Shown piece after piece: positions 43,321 through 54,818 of a DNA stretch of 64,000 bases. Both the position numbers and the translations under genes were made by a program. Location: assembly GCA_025765615.1 (NCBI GenBank), contig JAIVFJ010000067.1:62001-126000 (forward strand), in the 5' to 3' direction. How positions within the stretch are numbered: position 1 is the stretch's first letter; every line of letters starts with the position of its first letter. This stretch comes from Zopfochytrium polystomum (Eukaryota > Chytridiomycota > Chytridiomycetes > Chytridiales > Chytridiaceae). The notes below the pieces were generated by a model, which worked only from the letters and a program-made list of their open reading frames with translations, did not search any database and was not told the DNA's origin.

Positions 43321-46300
43321 ATCTTGCTGCCGCGCGCTTGCACTCGACGCCTCGCTTTCCGCCGCGACACTACCGCTGTTGCTAGACACGCCATCCGCTG
43401 CGGCAACGGCAATGCCGTTGGCAGATGCAGCCGTTTCCGCAGCGGCGGCGGCGGAAACGGCGGCGTTCGCGCTCGGCGCTCCAAACTGCTTGCACGTCGC
43501 GCAGATGCCGACCAGTAGCTCTTCGCTGTCCAGAGACTGCCGACCGCCGCGCTTGCGCTTCCTCCCGCCGCCTCCCACCGCGCTCCCACCACCACTGCCG
43601 CCGCCGCCACCTCCGCGTCCGCCGTCGCGCGACGCGCCGTGTCCGTTGGCCGCCGCTCTCGCAACCGAGGACTCTGCCGTTAGACCTGAAATGTCGCCAG
43701 CAGCGCCGGCCGCCGCACTCCCGGTTGCTCCGGCAAGCGATCCTTCCGCCCGAGGAGAGCCTCCCGCCGCAATAGCACCGGCCCCCGGCCCGAGCAGCCG
43801 CGACAGTGCCTCCCGCCGCGCGTTGTGATCCTTGCGTGAGCTCAAGATGTGGTTGTTTCCAAGAAGCGTCTCCAACGCAGTGGCCGGGTTTGACAACTGT
43901 TCCGCGAGCTTCGCGGTGGCAGGCGTTGTCAAGGACGCGGACGACGACGCCAACGAAGCCGCACCGGACGCCTCCGCTGGCTCCAGTTCGAACAGGTCCC
44001 GCCAAGACGCGGCGAGCGCGGCCGACGCGTGTTTCAGCTCCTGCTGCGCTGCGGCCAGCCTTTGAAGCGTGTCCTGGCGATCCCGTGAGGCCTGCTCGAC
44101 TTCGCGAGTCAGCCTGCAGCACGACTCTTCCAGTTCGATCCGTTCGACACACAAACGGACGTACGTGTGCTGGTCGTCGATCCCGTCGGCCCGCACCGTC
44201 TCGAGGAAGCTTGTGAGCGCCTGCTGGAGCATCGGCAGCGGATTTTCGAAGGGGTCCGTGCTGTCTTCCGGCAACAAAGAGTCGGCGTCTGCGGCGGCAA
44301 CATCCGCGCCAGCGGCCGGCGCTGGTTTATTTCCGGCTAGCGCCGCTCTGTCCGGCATTTGCTTGGCCCATTTCGCCCAGGGATTGAGGCGAGGCTGCTC
44401 CATGGGTCCGTGTTCTTTGCAATAAATGAAGAACGGATCCTGCATCTCATCGTCGTTCACGTCTTCCAGGAGCCCGAAATTCTGTGCGCAGCTGATGTGG
44501 ACCTGCCCGTTTTTGAAAAATTGAGATAAGTAGAGTCCGACACGAAAAAAAAAAAAGAAAAAGAACAGGTGGAGCTCTCACCGCTTTTTTACAGCCGTGA
44601 GCATCACACATTCGCTTGCACCCAAACGATGCAGCTGATTCGTCGGTGCAAAGCGAGCACTGGAGGTCCCAATGGCGCAGGTCTGGGCTCAACCAGGCAA
44701 TGTCGGACAGCCTGCGAGAGAATAAAAGAACTCAGTGCAAGAGATTGTGAGAAAACCCTCGTGTAGCCATCACCTCGCCTCGTCCCGAAATTCCTAATCG
44801 GAGCAAACGAAAGAGAAACAAAGTTTAGCCAACACTGGGACTTACAGAGAATGAAGAAATTAAGATGAGCAGTACCAGTCCACGGTTCCACAGGGCGCAG
44901 ACGATGTGAGTGTAGCAGGGTTCTTTCATCGACAAGCGCCGGACAGCCCCAAAGGGTATTGGGCAGAGCATGCATTGCTGGGGGTAGCGTAAGTCGGAAA
45001 AGTTGAAAAACACGAAAAAAAAATTTTCGTTAGGTGGCGCCTCCCTCGCGTTTTTGCCCGCTTACCGCAAGCTCCGGGTCGGGAAGCATGCAGCGATCGC
45101 AAAGCCAACTAGACGATCCTGAATCGGCAGCGCTAATCCCGCCTTTTCTGCGCCGCGCTCCTTTCGCGGACGCGATTGACGCCAGCGGTGGGAGTCCGTA
45201 ACAGTCCCGGTGCACCACGACGGCGCACGAAGGGTTTGCGCATGTCGTCAACGGGTCGTCTGGATCGTCGTCTTCTACGCAAATGCAGCATATCTTTGGG
45301 TTTTTGCTTTTCTGCAGAGTGAGGGGGAGAAGGAACGCGAAGACTTTCAGGCGACCAAGGAGAAACAAACGAGAAGGAGAGAAAGAAAGAAAAGGTTGTC
45401 CGCACCCATTCCGTCATCACTGACTGCTCAGGAGATGAACTGGGGGCATGATTCGATGGCTTTGATTCCTGCCTTGCGGCTTGGAGCTCTGATGGGACAC
45501 CCGCCGCCATATCTTCTCCGCCATCTTCCAGCTTCACCGGCTGCCGTAGTTTTCTTGTTGGTGAGTCTGTTGGGGTGGTCGGGGTGACAATGTCGTTGGC
45601 GGAATTTGCTGCGGCGAGGGTACCGACAGTGACAGTGGCTTTGCGAGACCGGGTGCCGCGTTTCAGCTTTGGGGCAACTTCGTCGATGGCACTTGCCGGC
45701 GCGTCCGGCTCCTCCCTCTTCACAGCCTTCCGAGGTGCGGCCAATTTCGCCGGGGTCGTCGACTTTCTCTTGTGGCTGCGCTTACCGACGCCGTTGCCGT
45801 TGGTGACAGAAGGAGGTGGCTCGCTGCTGCCGCCGCCTCCTTCAGCATCAGCGACCAAGTGGTCGATGGCGGGGATTAGTCCGCTCCCGGCCAAAACTGC
45901 TGCTTCGTCAGTCTCCTCCAGAGGATATGGAGAAGCTGAAAGCCTAGGAGTTGCAGCTTCGACTGTCGATTGACCGTCGGCATCCGCCGCCGGCCACGCA
46001 CCGACTTGCCCCTCCACGGTGGCCGCCGAGTCCGCACAGGGCGGGAGGGGCAAGCCAACACCGTTACCCTCGTTCAGGGGGTCCGCGGGTGTCTTGTTGC
46101 GGTAGGCGCCTATGTCGTCGTCGTCACTGCGGCCGACTGGGCGGTCGCCTTCATGCAGCTGTCCGACAGTAGCGGGTGCTCCGTCGTGGCCCCCGTCGCT
46201 GTCTCTGCCGCCGCCGCCGCCGCCGCCGCCGGAGCCGTCGGAGCTGCTGCTGCCCGAGGTAGCGGGGGCGGGAGTGGTGGGGGTTGCCTTGTTGTTGTTC

Positions 46301-46326
46301 GCAACCACGTCAACGGCAACGTCCAT
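42865..46326 (-). CDS. PHF14: PHF14-like multi-PHD chromatin protein
   Basis: The order of zinc modules follows PHF14. A PHD finger comes first (ICCICVEDDDPDDPLTTCAN, VVVHRDCYGL, WLCDRCMLPD). An extended PHD follows: QCMLCPIPFGAVRRLSM, YTHIVCALWNRG, LQCSLCTDESAASFGCKRMC, then HISCAQNFGLLEDVNDDEMQ and DPFFIYCKEHGP, very close to the PHF14 signature. Next is a coiled-coil region (LTREVEQASRDRQDTLQRLA), then a further PHD (GICATCKQFG ... FVRCAKCARLFHWGCLNPPL, completed across an intron by WICLFC). The N-terminal ~330 residues are disordered, with basic patches; a poly-Gln run interrupts the last PHD. PHF14 reads histone H3 tails and represses transcription in animals. The start at 46326 is the first ATG of the exon frame; the stop is at 42865. 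Confidence 0.82.
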
Positions 46327-46508
46327 GTCAAACACGGCGCAAAACAATAAAGGCCACTTTTTTTTTTGCAAATTTTCACGGTTCTCGCGCGTCGCACGAC
46401 GCCGATCTGTCTAGAGAGCGCACCTTACCCGATGACGTGGTTACTTGCATCACCATGGATGGATGGGTGGTTTCAACCGAAACTGGGCCGAGGAGAGGAA
46501 AATGAAGA

Positions 46509-46593
<85 letters not shown>

Positions 46594-46774
46594 TATGTGT
46601 GTATGTGTGTGTGTGTGTGTGTGTAACTGGAAAAGCAGAATCTGGGCCCGTTTCATTCTTTCTGTTTGCCATTTGTTCGGCCGTCCCAATCCTGGCCGTG
46701 CAACCCACACCTTAAACTACCCGCAAGGAAAAGTTTAAGAGATAAAAGCACTCAGGCATGTCGTTGGCGAGTGA
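46327..46774. other. Upstream region of PHF14-like gene, (GA)n and (GT)n
   Basis: About 450 bp holds a long GA tract and an adjacent GT tract, with no supported gene. It lies between the stop of the TTLL2-like gene and the start of the PHF14-like gene, both on the minus strand. Confidence 0.6.
46507..46624. repeat. Compound (GA)n-(GT)n microsatellite
   Basis: GA dinucleotides run from about 46,507 to 46,590, followed by GT dinucleotides to about 46,624. The tract starts about 180 bp upstream of the PHF14-like ATG. Confidence 0.95.
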
Positions 46775-46982
46775 TCACAGAGCCCACTTGCGCTTCACTT
46801 CTTGGATAATGTGCCGCATCTGCGACGCCAGAAAGTCCAGCCGCATGCATAGCGCCCCGAGAAATTCGGGTAGGTCGATTGCAGAAATAATGGGGCATTG
46901 TTGTTTTTTTTTGTGTGTGTTGGGAGGATGGAAAGGTGAGCAGATGGCACGCCCTTTCTGTACAGGCAAGGCACACAACCTT

Positions 46983-47033
<51 letters not shown>

Positions 47034-49606
47034 TGCACGTACCGTCCCTTGCTTCATCATGTTTGCCTTTGCCGTGACATCGTTGAACGGGAATATTTTT
47101 CGGAACCCGCCAACCTGCTGGGGGAACGGGCTGCGGTTGCTCGTTGTTGCAGGCGGCTGTCCTATCGGTGCCGGCAGCGTCGAGGGCGGCGGCGGAGATT
47201 CGGCTGTCGGTTTATTATTTTGGGTAAAGAAGCGGGCCAGTCATTCGTAAGTATTTTTTCCGTCCATCGAGTTATTTCGAAAGGATTGCAAGGAGAATGG
47301 CGCAGGATTGCGGGGCAAGATTGAATCGTGCGCCACACTGGGTATTCTGGCTCACGTTTTCTCCTCGTCTTTGAGGCGTTGAGAGCGTCTTGCAAGTCCT
47401 GTTTGCCGGGGGGGTCACTGTTAGTGGCAAACGGTTTTCTGGTGTTCCGTTGGGAGGGATCAGTCGCACCGAGTACTGTTTCGCCCGCTGCGCGTCTTTG
47501 ACCGAGAGCTCGAGCAGTGCGATAACATCGCTCAATAGCGGCTGGCAGGCATTGTCGTTTTTGTCATTGATCGAATGCAAGAAAAGTAACAACGGGAGGC
47601 GGACGGGGTTCAAACTTACTTCTTTCACCTCGACGTCGACCTCACTATCGACTGACAGCGCAGGGCTCATGTTTACCTCTTTGTGCGTGGTGCGCCGTCG
47701 TAGATTGATAAAAAAGGGTAAGTCGCCAGTGAGAGACAGTCGGTTGTAAGAGAAGATAACGTCCCCGAAGTTGCCGGCTCACCTAGCAGCCACGGACGAA
47801 GCGCGTCGTCGAGTAGAATGTCTAAAGCATACGAAGAAAAAGTGGATTTGTGTGGAGGGAGATAAGAGCAAAGATCTCGTTCAGCGACTATTCTTGGTTA
47901 TCTTCGGAATATCGCCACGAAACTGTAGAGGAGGAAAGGGGCTTGAGGTGGGTGGGTGGTCGAAAAATGTGGGTGGTCTGATTCACCAAATCCATACAAC
48001 TCAAAACAGCCGTCTGCCGCGCTTCGAACCTCTGCCGCGACGGGAAGCAACGTCAGGATAACGATTGCCTTTATGCTATTGTCGTTATTATTACGATTTA
48101 GCTCGATGGAACGTGTGGAAAGAAGTGGGTTGGTCCTCTGATCTCCTTACCGTTGCCATATCCTCGCAAACGGCAAATCATTCGCCGCGCAGTACTGCTG
48201 GAATTTAGCGAGGTTCCACTTGCATCCTTGGCCCACTTGATCCTTCTCGGACAGAAGCGTCGGGCTGAACTTGTTGATGGACGTGTTCGTCAGGTGGGAG
48301 TATCGGTTTTTCAGGGAGGTGATGTCGTAAGGTGACTGATTTTCGCCGGTTTCGGACCAAGAGCGTAAGTGGGGAACAGAGCGAGGTGGAGATGGTCAGC
48401 CTTCTGGGAGGGAGGGAAGGCAGGTGTTTTCCAGAATGAAAAAGTGGACGCACCGTTGCAAAGCGAGTGAGTCCCTCATCATAAAGATAGATGTTGAGGG
48501 GATCGTACGATCGCACAAGTACGTAACTTCGGGGGGAGGGAAAGATTATTCCTTTTCCCTCTTTCTCTCTGAAAAGCAGAAGCATTTTTTAGTACCAGCG
48601 GAGGTCGAACTTGTAACCGGAAATGAGCATCGGATTGGGTATGTAGCGCTGCAAGATGGCACTTTTTTTGTTGGGTTTGCAAATGCGCGAGAGTGTGAGG
48701 TGCGAGTCGCTGTTGTTTCATAATGGGGCTCACTTGCAGTCGTAGGTTAAGTCCTGCAGGTCGCGGAAAACAAAGATTTTGCGCCCACGGCTGAGGTCGG
48801 CTGGCTTGCAAATCCAGACGCCCTACGGAGGTGCAACGTGCGTTATAGACCGACGTGATGGGGCAGGTAGTAAGCGAAAGAAGAGGGTTCATTGTTCCCC
48901 GTCTTTTCGCTGGAACGAACGTGCGCCGTCGTCACCTTTTCGCCTTTTTCCTCCTCTTCGGCATAGACGCGGATGAACCGGACGTAGTCGTTGGGCAGGA
49001 GGAACGTCTGCGGCACAAAATCAAAGACGGCGCCGTAGATCCCTCGCATAGTCTTGAGCGTTCGAAACAGGCAGTCCTGTCTTGTTGTGTTCATGCCGCG
49101 ATTTTCGAGAGTGTCAAGGAAATACCTTGCGAGTGATGAGCGCCGTCTTTGGGAAGTGATTGAGCCGCTGCCACGGTCTGCAGCTCGAGTATTCGGAGAT
49201 GCGAAACCTGGACCCTGTCCGATCAATTAGACTTCTTGTGAGCTCAACACCTTCCTTCCCAGCAGTGAAAAAAAAAACGATCGGGTGATGCATTCACCTC
49301 TCCACCAAAGATTCCAGTATGGGCTTTCGTCTTCGATATAAGGGCACCAGCCTGGATGCACACCCGGATCAAAAAGCCACACGGCAACCGGGGGAGAGCA
49401 GCCGAGCCAGATGCAAAAAGGTGGAGACAGTCAGCCATGCGTTAGCGAAGGCGCCATCAGTCTCGGCGCAACGCACAACCTCGCTTTTCGAGAACGGCTT
49501 TCAGCAGGGGCGGGCCTGTTTCTGCCATGCGGTAGCAGAGGCGAGGGGGGCTGCTGCTCTCGGGTGCTGCGACATCCTGGTTGTTGTTGCCTTGGGATGC
49601 GATCAT
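46775..49606 (-). CDS. TTLL2: TTLL2-like tubulin tyrosine ligase family protein (polyglutamylase type)
   Basis: TTLL enzymes add glutamates to tubulin tails, mainly on axonemal and centriolar microtubules. Short exons assemble a TTL domain in order: [13 protein letters not shown] joined to [131 protein letters not shown] and the [15 protein letters not shown] end of the catalytic core. The ATP-binding KPADLSRGR and the MSPALSVD position match TTLL2 most closely. After the core there is a C-terminal extension ending [17 protein letters not shown]. The (CA)n run at 46,985-47,028 is in the last intron. Start 49606 is the first ATG in the frame leading to the conserved exon. It is divergent from CDC23. 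Confidence 0.88.
46985..47030. repeat. (CA)n microsatellite in the last TTLL2-like intron
   Basis: More than 20 CA dinucleotides lie between the exons encoding NMMKQGT and EFLGALCM. Confidence 0.9.
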
Positions 49607-49900
49607 GACAAACTCCACACACTCCCAACGAGTAAAATGCACCCGTAAAGAATGAGTGAAGGCTATAATCAGATATTTCCCGTTTGTCACCCTCGTCCAA
49701 GCAGCACTATTAACACGCGCCGCGTCTGCTCTTCAAGCGCATCAAGCCCAACTAAGCGAAAGGCGAAGGGACGTTCGACCTTACGCCCTTACGCCCATCC
49801 ATCCCCTCTACCCTGCTCAGGCCTGTTTCGCGTCGCCTGGGTCTTGTCGCTTCATTTGGCGTGCCTTGCCCCACGGACTTCCAAATTTTTGCAAACTCCG

Positions 49901-49929
49901 CACGTGACAGGCACGTGACACACACGTGA
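49901..49929. promoter_or_regulatory. Three CACGTGA boxes at exact 11-bp spacing before CDC23
   Basis: CACGTGA occurs at 49901, 49912 and 49923, the last box ending one base before the CDC23 ATG at 49931. The spacing is one helical turn, so three bHLH dimers would sit on one DNA face. The boxes also lie between CDC23 and the divergent TTLL2-like gene (ATG 49606), so they could serve either. Cbf1/USF-type binding is an inference from the core motif. Confidence 0.55.
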
Positions 49930-49930
49930 G

Positions 49931-52518
49931 ATGGACCGGCGCCCAGCACCACCAGCCGCCGACGCCGACGAGAGCAACGACGCCCACCGCTCGCTCCGCC
50001 GCGAGCGCCGCCTCTTCCGCGACGCCGTCGAAGACTGCCTCCAGCGCGGTCTCCACCAGAGCGCAAAGTGGGCGAGCCAGCAGCTGACGACCCTGCGCCT
50101 CGGCGGCGGCAGCGGCGGAGGCACTGCCATGAGAGCCCGCCAAGCCGACGCCGATCGGGCCAGATTGGGCGGGCTGGCCGGGGCGGCTGGGCCGGCAGCC
50201 AGCAGGTTTGCGGACGCCGATTCCGACGCCAGCATCGACGCAGAGGACGAGACGAACGGTGGCGAGGACAGCGACGCGCCGGACGACGACGATGACGCTG
50301 ACGCTGACGACGACGACGATGGGGACCTCGACGACGGCCCGGCTGGCCCGCACCCTTTCAAGTGGGACCGCGACATGACGCAGAGGCAGCGCGACAAACA
50401 CCTCCTCGCACTGTGTTACTTCAACTGCCGCGACTTTGGCATGGCCGTACAAACTCTCGCTGCAGCGAAGCACCCGACGATGCTGTTTTTGCGGCTATAT
50501 TCGCAATTCTTGGTCTGGCCCACTTTGTCGATTTTTTATTGTTTCCCCTTCGCTTGAGTGGGAGACGGTGGCAAACGATGGGAAAACCTAATACTCTCAA
50601 TGTTGCAGATGGCGTCGAGGAAGCTAAACTTTGACCGGCGACTATCCTCGGGTAACTACTATTCAGCGCCCCGAAAAGCAAAAATCGAATGCGATTAACC
50701 AAGACGTGGCAAAACAGAGAGAAATCAGTCGAGCGACAAGCCGAGGCAGCCGGACCCGTCGTCCCCGTTGGCTCCGTTGTATTTCGAAATGCAACAGCTT
50801 AAAGAAAATAGAGAGTTGACGGATCCTTTTATTATGTATCTGTAGGTTTGCTGCCCGCTGCATTTTTTATTTTCATTTTTTTTTTTTGTTTTTTTTTTGA
50901 CCCTGAGCGTTTCAAGGTATGGCCTTGTTTCCCTCAAACTGGAATTGGTTGACGTTGGGCTTGAGGCGCTTGGCCAGTCATTGGCAATCTACCCACACAA
51001 CTGGAGCGCATGGATCGAGTTTTTTCCTTGCGCCAACCAAGACGGCATCTCGAGGTGAACACAATCCCCTCTGCTCTCTCTTTTTCCCCTCTAGCTCTAC
51101 TTTCTTTGATTTCCAGTCCATATCAACCCTCATTCAGGCCTCACTTCTCCAAGATGAAATCTTTGATTCGTCACTGCCTCCCAAAGCGCCTGGCGCTACT
51201 ATGGGAAAACGACCCTTTGGGCGACGAAGATCTTGTCGTCGAGGCAGAGAGAATGGAGCTGATTTTCAAGAACAACATTTATTTGCGGCTCGCAAAGGCA
51301 CGACTCCTGTACTATTTGAGCGGTGAGTTTCCCAAAGCGCATTTTTTATTGAGCACAGAGCCGCGCAGACTATGAGCAGTGCCGCCAAATTTGGAAAAGT
51401 TTGTACCAAGAAAACCCTTATCTGCTGGATATGGCGGACAATTACTCGGACGTCCTATATACGATGCAGTGTCGCGTCGAATTGAATGCATTTGTCCAAC
51501 GGTGCGATAAAATCGATCGTTTCCGGCCAGAAACCTGTTGCGCGATTGGTGAGCCGTCTTCACCTGTATCATTTTGGCTTTCAATCTCTAAATATCTGGT
51601 GTTCCTTCTTTCTTTTTTTGTGGCCACCAGCCAACTTTTTCGCCTTACGTGGAGAGTACCCAAAAGCAATCGATTACATCAAACAGGCAATCAAGCTCCA
51701 TAGCTCTAACTCTTCGTACTGGGTGGTTCTCGGGCTCTTTTATGCTGATTTGAAGAACCCGAATGCAGCTATCGAAGCCTACAGGACTGCTATAGGTTCC
51801 AAATTCCCTTTCTTTTTTGTCCTTTGATAAAACGTAAAGCAGTTTCTAAAACTGTCAATGCCAAGAGATCGACAAGACCAACCACAAGGCCTGGAACATG
51901 CTTGGTGTCTCATACAACATGTTGCAGATACCCTCGTTTGCAATATTCTACTTCAAACGCGCGCTGACTCTAAAAGACGATCCGCGCTACTGGTCAGGCC
52001 TCGGAAGCTGTTATGCAAACTTGGATCGGGACCACGAGGCCATTGCGTGCTACCGGCGAGCTATTCTCCAGACAGACCCGCTCGAATATTCGAGGCCAGA
52101 GGCGGCAGCCATGATGGAGATGGCGAAGCTGAACGAGAGAATCGGGCGGCTGGACCTTGCGGAGAAATGCTTTGCAAACCTTTTTGCCCATTACGAGATG
52201 AAGGATAACTTCGTAAGCAAAATCTGGGCCCTCCCCCACCACCACCCCACGTCCCCTTATCGGCCATCAGTCGTTGGATGCTTCTTTCTCTTACGATTAA
52301 TCTCGCTCCGGTGGCCACGTCTCCCACCTCCCACTCCTCCCCCGACTTCGCAATGGAAACAGGTGGACCTTCAAGAGGCTGTCGATGCGGCCGTCTTTTT
52401 GGCGCGACGGGCCATTGATGATGGGCGGTGGGGCGATGCAGCGCGCTACGCTGAAAAGATTGCCGAGTCGGAGGAGGGAAGGTCACTGTTGAATAAAATT
52501 GGCAGTAGAAACCGCTGA
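49931..52518 (+). CDS. CDC23: Anaphase-promoting complex subunit 8 (CDC23/APC8)
   Basis: CDC23 is a TPR scaffold subunit of the APC/C ubiquitin ligase that controls mitotic exit. The N-terminus (FRDAVEDCLQRGLHQSAKWA) and the next conserved block (DKHLLALCYFNCRDFGMAVQ, FLRLYSQFL) are typical. Further exons give DPFIMYLYG, SLAIYPHNWSAWIEF, IYLRLAKARLLYYLS, YEQCRQIWKSLYQENPYLLD and DNYSDVLYTMQCRVELNAFV. The TPR superhelix follows (AIDYIKQAIKLHSSNSSYWV, AWNMLGVSYNMLQIPSFAIF, YWSGLGSCYANLDRDHEAIA). Between the first two conserved blocks lies a ~65-residue acidic insert with runs of Asp. Introns are short and regular. The last exon ends NKIGSRNR, without the longer phosphorylated tail of animal CDC23. 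Confidence 0.93.
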
Positions 52519-52885
52519 TTGCTGCGAACTTTCCCTCTTCCATGCGGGCTCTTCATGATACAAGGGAAAACATAGTTGAAATTTGAAATAGCACCGGCCA
52601 GCAACGGGGCACGGGAAACTTCTGCTATTTATTTGGCGAGACCAACGCTGGCTGCCCTCGTGGGAGTGGAGGAAAACTAACCCCTAAACTACAAAGTCGA
52701 CTTAAGAAACTTAATTTGTATTTGCCCTTCTGATAATGTGCAGGCCGAGACTTTCGTTAGTTGAAAGACAGGGACACATGAGATCGTGGAGATGTAAACT
52801 TGTTGTTGGGGGCTGAACCAGAGGGAACGGGTAAACCACTACTGAACAGCTCGAAATCGTCGAGAGGGTTCCAGGCGAAGTCGCC
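52519..52885. other. Convergent 3' region
   Basis: About 370 bp lies between the CDC23 stop and the stop of the PB1-TIR gene. I see no gene or repeat in it; it should hold both 3' UTRs. Confidence 0.5.
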
Positions 52886-54256
52886 TCAGTGAGCCTGAGC
52901 GAGCCGACGACGACTCAGGACCTCCTTTGCCTCGGAAACGATTCTGTGGGGGTGGGGTCAATAGAAGCATTTGGAAGGAGTAGAAAGCGGCTGCAGCCTT
53001 CACCTTAATACATCCGCATCACGGTCGACTTTCGGACCGTTCAACTCGAGAATGCTCTTGATTGTTTCGCGGATCGTTTGGCGACCGGGGCTCAGCGGGT
53101 GAGAGTGTGGCCGGTCGGGGAACTTGGTGTGGTCGAAGGTGCTGAATTCCATTAAGAGAGTAGTCCGCTCTCCGTTTACGGTAGCCTCGACTTGTCTGGA
53201 AAGGAGAATCGGGAGGATGTCGTGGCCCCGCTCTTCCTTCATTTGAAGGGCAAGCTCCCACTGGAGAAAGTTCAAACAAGTGTGCAGTCGTTCAGCAGGC
53301 GAATGAGTCCGCGACCATCAAGTTAGTACCTCCAGAAGAACATTATCCGCTTGTACGTCGGCCTTGAGCATCCTCTCCATCGACATGTCCGAACAAAGAA
53401 GGATGATGACGTGGGAATGGTAGAGCCCCGACATAAAATTAATGCCCCACTTCTGCCCATTTGAAAGGCACATTGCGTCCAAAAATGGATGCACTGCATC
53501 TACTTCAGGGTCTTCCTGAGATTTATGGGTTCTTTCTTCCATCAAAGCCAATTCAAGCTGATAGAAGAGCTCCCTAGCAACGATGCTCTCGGAAGCCTGC
53601 CGATAACTGAAGTGTGGTTTTTGAATGAGTCCCCAAATGTCAGCGAAAGGATCATCAACCACGTTCACCTAATGAAGAAAGGATGTCGCTGACCGCTTGT
53701 CCTACATTGCCAATTTTGTGGGATCAAGTCTGTCCATTTCTCTAGAGCACATATTCAACTGCATTGTTTCATATTAGATTCAAAAACTACCTTTCTTTTG
53801 GGGGACACTATTGTCATGCTCTTGGTCCTTGGTCGATTGGCTAGCTGCGCCAACAGCTGGTGAACCGGGAGATTTCACAGTTCCATTCGATGCATCCGCT
53901 GTGGCTGGTGGATGTACCTCATTTACGGGGCCATCCTTTGAGGCACTTGCTTCAGGAAGAATAACCTGAAATCAACGATTGCGTTGATGTTAGCCATTAG
54001 GATTGGCCACCGATGGCTAATTCACCTTCCACTTGTACTGCTGGTGCGAGAAGACTTCCTCGAGGTCTTCGTCTGGGCTCAGTATGTAATCTTCGCCTTC
54101 ATCGGGATCTTGATAATTGAGCTCAACGGACTGCGCTCCCCAGCACTGGGCCACATGCGCGATGATTGCATCGTAGCCAGCCGAAGGTGTTATCTTGATC
54201 TTCTTGGCTTTGTCGCCACATTTAAACGCAATGAGCTTCGTTCCGGCCGCAGCCAT
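52886..54256 (-). CDS. PB1-TIR domain protein
   Basis: Exons read as 54256-54026, 53965-53791, 53668-53330, 53260-53004 and 52943-52886. Exon 1 is a PB1 domain. It has TKLIAFKCGDKAKKIKITPS, with the first-strand lysine of type II PB1s, and NYQDPDEGEDYILSPDEDLE, an acidic OPCA motif of type I. A ~58-residue Ser/Pro/Ala linker follows. Exons 3-4 form a TIR-like domain: KPHFSYRQASESIVARELFY, then HPFLDAMCLSNGQKWGINFM, LYHSHVIILLCSDMSME and DNVLLE joined to WELALQMKEERGHDILPILL. The Glu of LLEWEL falls where TIR NADases carry the catalytic glutamate. Exons 3 to 5 keep frame exactly. The exon 2/3 junction is one base out with the sites I chose, so a small exon or different donor there is unresolved. 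The C-terminus is short and basic. The TIR-like core looks related to TIR-like domains of lower fungi; function is unknown. Confidence 0.72.
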
Positions 54257-54818
54257 TTAGCTCTTTGCACGACCTTTCAAGAGGACAGGTTAGTTAAAGG
54301 AACCAAGGACTCCAAGACAAGTGATCGGTATTCAACTGCTTCGTCCGCTTGGGTCAGTGGTGGATGCTGAAAATACATAGTCATTTTGAGTGCGGAGCTA
54401 AATCCGAAGACGGAGTGATGCACCTCGACCTGACCTGGTCGGCGAAGTAAGTGGGAACGGGAAGCACCGCCTCCGATCGTTTCCAACGATCGGATTGCTT
54501 GATGGCCACACGTTGGGGCCATTCGGATCATGCGCAGCCAGTAGAAGTGCGGTATCCAACCACCTAGACAGTTGCAGACGCAGCGCGCCGATCGTTCCGG
54601 AGAAGGCGGGGTGCCCAAGACAATCGGTGTGTGGGACTCGTCCCTCTCCTCACCTTCTGGAAAATTTCAACTTTTAAACCAACGAACCTTCGTAGCCGTT
54701 GAGAATTCACGTCATGCGCTGTCCAGGCGTAACTTCATTTACCGTCATTCATTTATGTATAATAAAAAAACATTTCAAGGTGCAGAGTCTTTGTTGCAGG
54801 ATCACGATCCACCCGGAT
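54257..54818. other. Upstream region of the PB1-TIR gene
   Basis: About 560 bp lies between the start of the PB1-TIR gene and the stop of TFIIIA (both minus). It has no supported gene. A perfect short palindromic hairpin lies at 54473-54493. Confidence 0.5.
54473..54493. repeat. Perfect 9-bp palindrome with 3-nt loop
   Basis: CCGATCGTT-tcc-AACGATCGG is a perfect dyad about 220 bp upstream of the PB1-TIR ATG. It resembles a dimeric transcription-factor site, or could be a hairpin in the TFIIIA 3' UTR. Confidence 0.7.

Noticed and set aside
47990..48062. tRNA-like GGTTCGAAG on the minus strand
   Set aside because: The T-loop-like string has no pairing T stem, and no acceptor or anticodon arms could be drawn; it lies inside the TTLL2-like gene.
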